Source of the DNA: Mycobacteriaceae bacterium
Lineage (GTDB): Bacteria > Actinomycetota > Actinomycetes > Mycobacteriales > Mycobacteriaceae
Length of the DNA: 64,000 nucleotides
Assembly (NCBI GenBank): GCA_028726465.1
Contig: JAQYQB010000010.1
Span: forward strand, 1-64,000
Direction: 5' to 3'
In this document: piece after piece, positions 63,423 through 64,000 of the stretch
Layout: every line of letters starts with the position of its first letter
Numbering within the stretch: the stretch's first letter is position 1
Translations under genes and position numbers: made by a program
Notes under the pieces: model-generated
Told to the model about the DNA's origin: nothing
Databases searched by the model: none
What the model saw: only the letters and a program-made list of their open reading frames with translations

Positions 63423-63756
63423 CGTCGCTCAGGTATTAGTTCCGCATACTCGCCCGGGCGCCCCGCGTGAGCGGGAAACTAGGGCGAAGTTAATAGCCAT
63501 GGGATATATACTTCGGAGACGACGTGAACGCGATGGTTCATTTATCCATCATAGATGGCTGAACCGTCGACTGCCTTAACTATAACAGTACGCGCGTTCT
63601 GTTTCCAGCATTTTGACGCTTCGCGGCGAGTCGGATGCGCGTGGGCTGCGAGTTGATGCGTAATGTGGCCCCGTAAACAATCCCACCGGGTCCGGTCTAT
63701 TCCCAGCTCAACGCACTGTTGGGGAAGGACCTGGGATGCGACAAGGAGACGAGACG
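63423..63756. promoter_or_regulatory. acn upstream region / divergent promoter region
   Basis: The 334 bases contain the acn promoter and operator (described separately) and an imperfect hairpin GGTTCA...TGAACC (63535-63565) with inner CCATC/GATGG. A 20-codon upstream frame on the minus strand (63541-63479) also falls here. No other gene was recognised. The promoter of the divergent gene is not clear. Confidence 0.5.
63579..63601 (-). promoter_or_regulatory. AcnR operator and -10 element of acn
   Basis: On the minus strand CAGAACGCGCGTACTG (63601-63586) matches CAGNAC-NNN-CGTACTG, the consensus published for AcnR in C. glutamicum. One base downstream is TATAGT (63584-63579), a good -10. The operator therefore fills the -35/-10 spacer, so binding would block RNA polymerase. 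Confidence 0.85.
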
Positions 63757-64000
63757 ATGATTCCGCAAGGGGTAGATGTTCCGGACTTGGCGGAACAGCT
63801 GGACCAGGATTCGGTTGCATTTACTAACCCCGTTTTAGCGGGGGACCCGGGTGCGCAGGCGGACGCGCAGGCCTCGTTGCGGGACGGCGACGGGATTGCC
63901 GTCGTGGACATCGCGGGCGGTTCGCCGGCCGATTATCGCGACGTCGCCCAGGAGCTGCAGGACGCCACCGGCCTGGATACGGTCATCGTCCAGTCTCCCG
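63757..64000 (+). CDS. Rv1476-family protein, 5' part (cut by window end)
   Basis: 81 residues visible, MIPQGVDVPDLAEQLDQ onward, including VVDIAGGSPADYRDVAQEL. The divergent place next to acn matches the DUF6676 (Rv1476-type) membrane protein genes of mycobacteria and corynebacteria; the membrane segment would lie beyond the window. ATG 63757 follows AAGGAG; an in-frame ATG at 63736 also has AAGGA upstream. Confidence 0.65.
   Translation, partial: MIPQGVDVPDLAEQLDQDSVAFTNPVLAGDPGAQADAQASLRDGDGIAVVDIAGGSPADYRDVAQELQDATGLDTVIVQSP

Noticed and set aside
63542..63820. 92-codon minus-strand frame upstream of acn
   Set aside because: Overlaps the acn operator and promoter and the divergent gene; no ribosome site.

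Overview
The window is a high-GC actinobacterial chromosome segment whose gene content and order match the genus Corynebacterium. The markers are mIHF between pyrF and gmk, the glycolytic set gapA-pgk-tpiA-secG, the pentose-phosphate operon tkt-tal-zwf-opcA-pgl, ctaB/ctaA next to mptB, the sufR-led suf operon, and acn followed by acnR. It is core chromosome: no tRNA, rRNA, IS element, prophage or CRISPR array was recognised. The species cannot be named from the sequence alone.

Region 1 (1-21.6 kb, all plus strand) is a long housekeeping block. It runs from the 3' end of carB through pyrF, mihF, gmk, rpoZ, coaBC, metK (with a perfect TAGAC-N6-GTCTA operator, the known McbR motif), priA, def, fmt, rsmB and rpe. 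The riboflavin genes ribD-ribE-ribBA-ribH follow, then a PH-domain membrane protein, uvrC and the conserved rapZ-yvcK-whiA trio. Several genes here look leaderless: a TANNNT -10 hexamer sits 6-8 nt before the start codon and sometimes overlaps the upstream stop codon.

Region 2 (21.6-32.4 kb) carries lower glycolysis (gapA, pgk, tpiA) and secG on the plus strand. These converge on the oxidative and non-oxidative pentose-phosphate operon on the minus strand (tkt to pgl). The ppc gene that C. glutamicum carries between tpi and secG is missing.

Region 3 (32.4-50.5 kb) has heme O/A synthesis (ctaB, ctaA), a quinone oxidoreductase, and an mptB-ABC transporter operon for the envelope. The complete SUF iron-sulfur operon follows (sufR-B-D-C-S-U-T) with a palindromic site upstream of sufR. 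Then come an ABC-F ATPase, an 85-aa orphan protein with a strong promoter, the Pit phosphate transporter with a small membrane partner, and an 83-aa membrane protein.

Region 4 (50.5-60.4 kb) is the most accessory part. A three-gene ABC transporter operon appears damaged twice: a -1-type frameshift in the ATPase and an in-frame TGA in the first permease. After a UPF0210/ACT-domain pair and an NAD(P)-binding oxidoreductase comes a nucleoside hydrolase joined to an ECF transporter (S, T and a fused double ATPase). The two ATPase halves are degenerate in complementary ways, which predicts a single working ATP site. A 9-bp tandem repeat lies just upstream of the hydrolase start.

Region 5 (59.8-64 kb) contains acn with its co-directional repressor gene acnR. 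A sequence upstream of acn fits the known AcnR operator consensus and sits between the likely -35 and -10 elements. A divergent Rv1476-type gene is cut by the window end.
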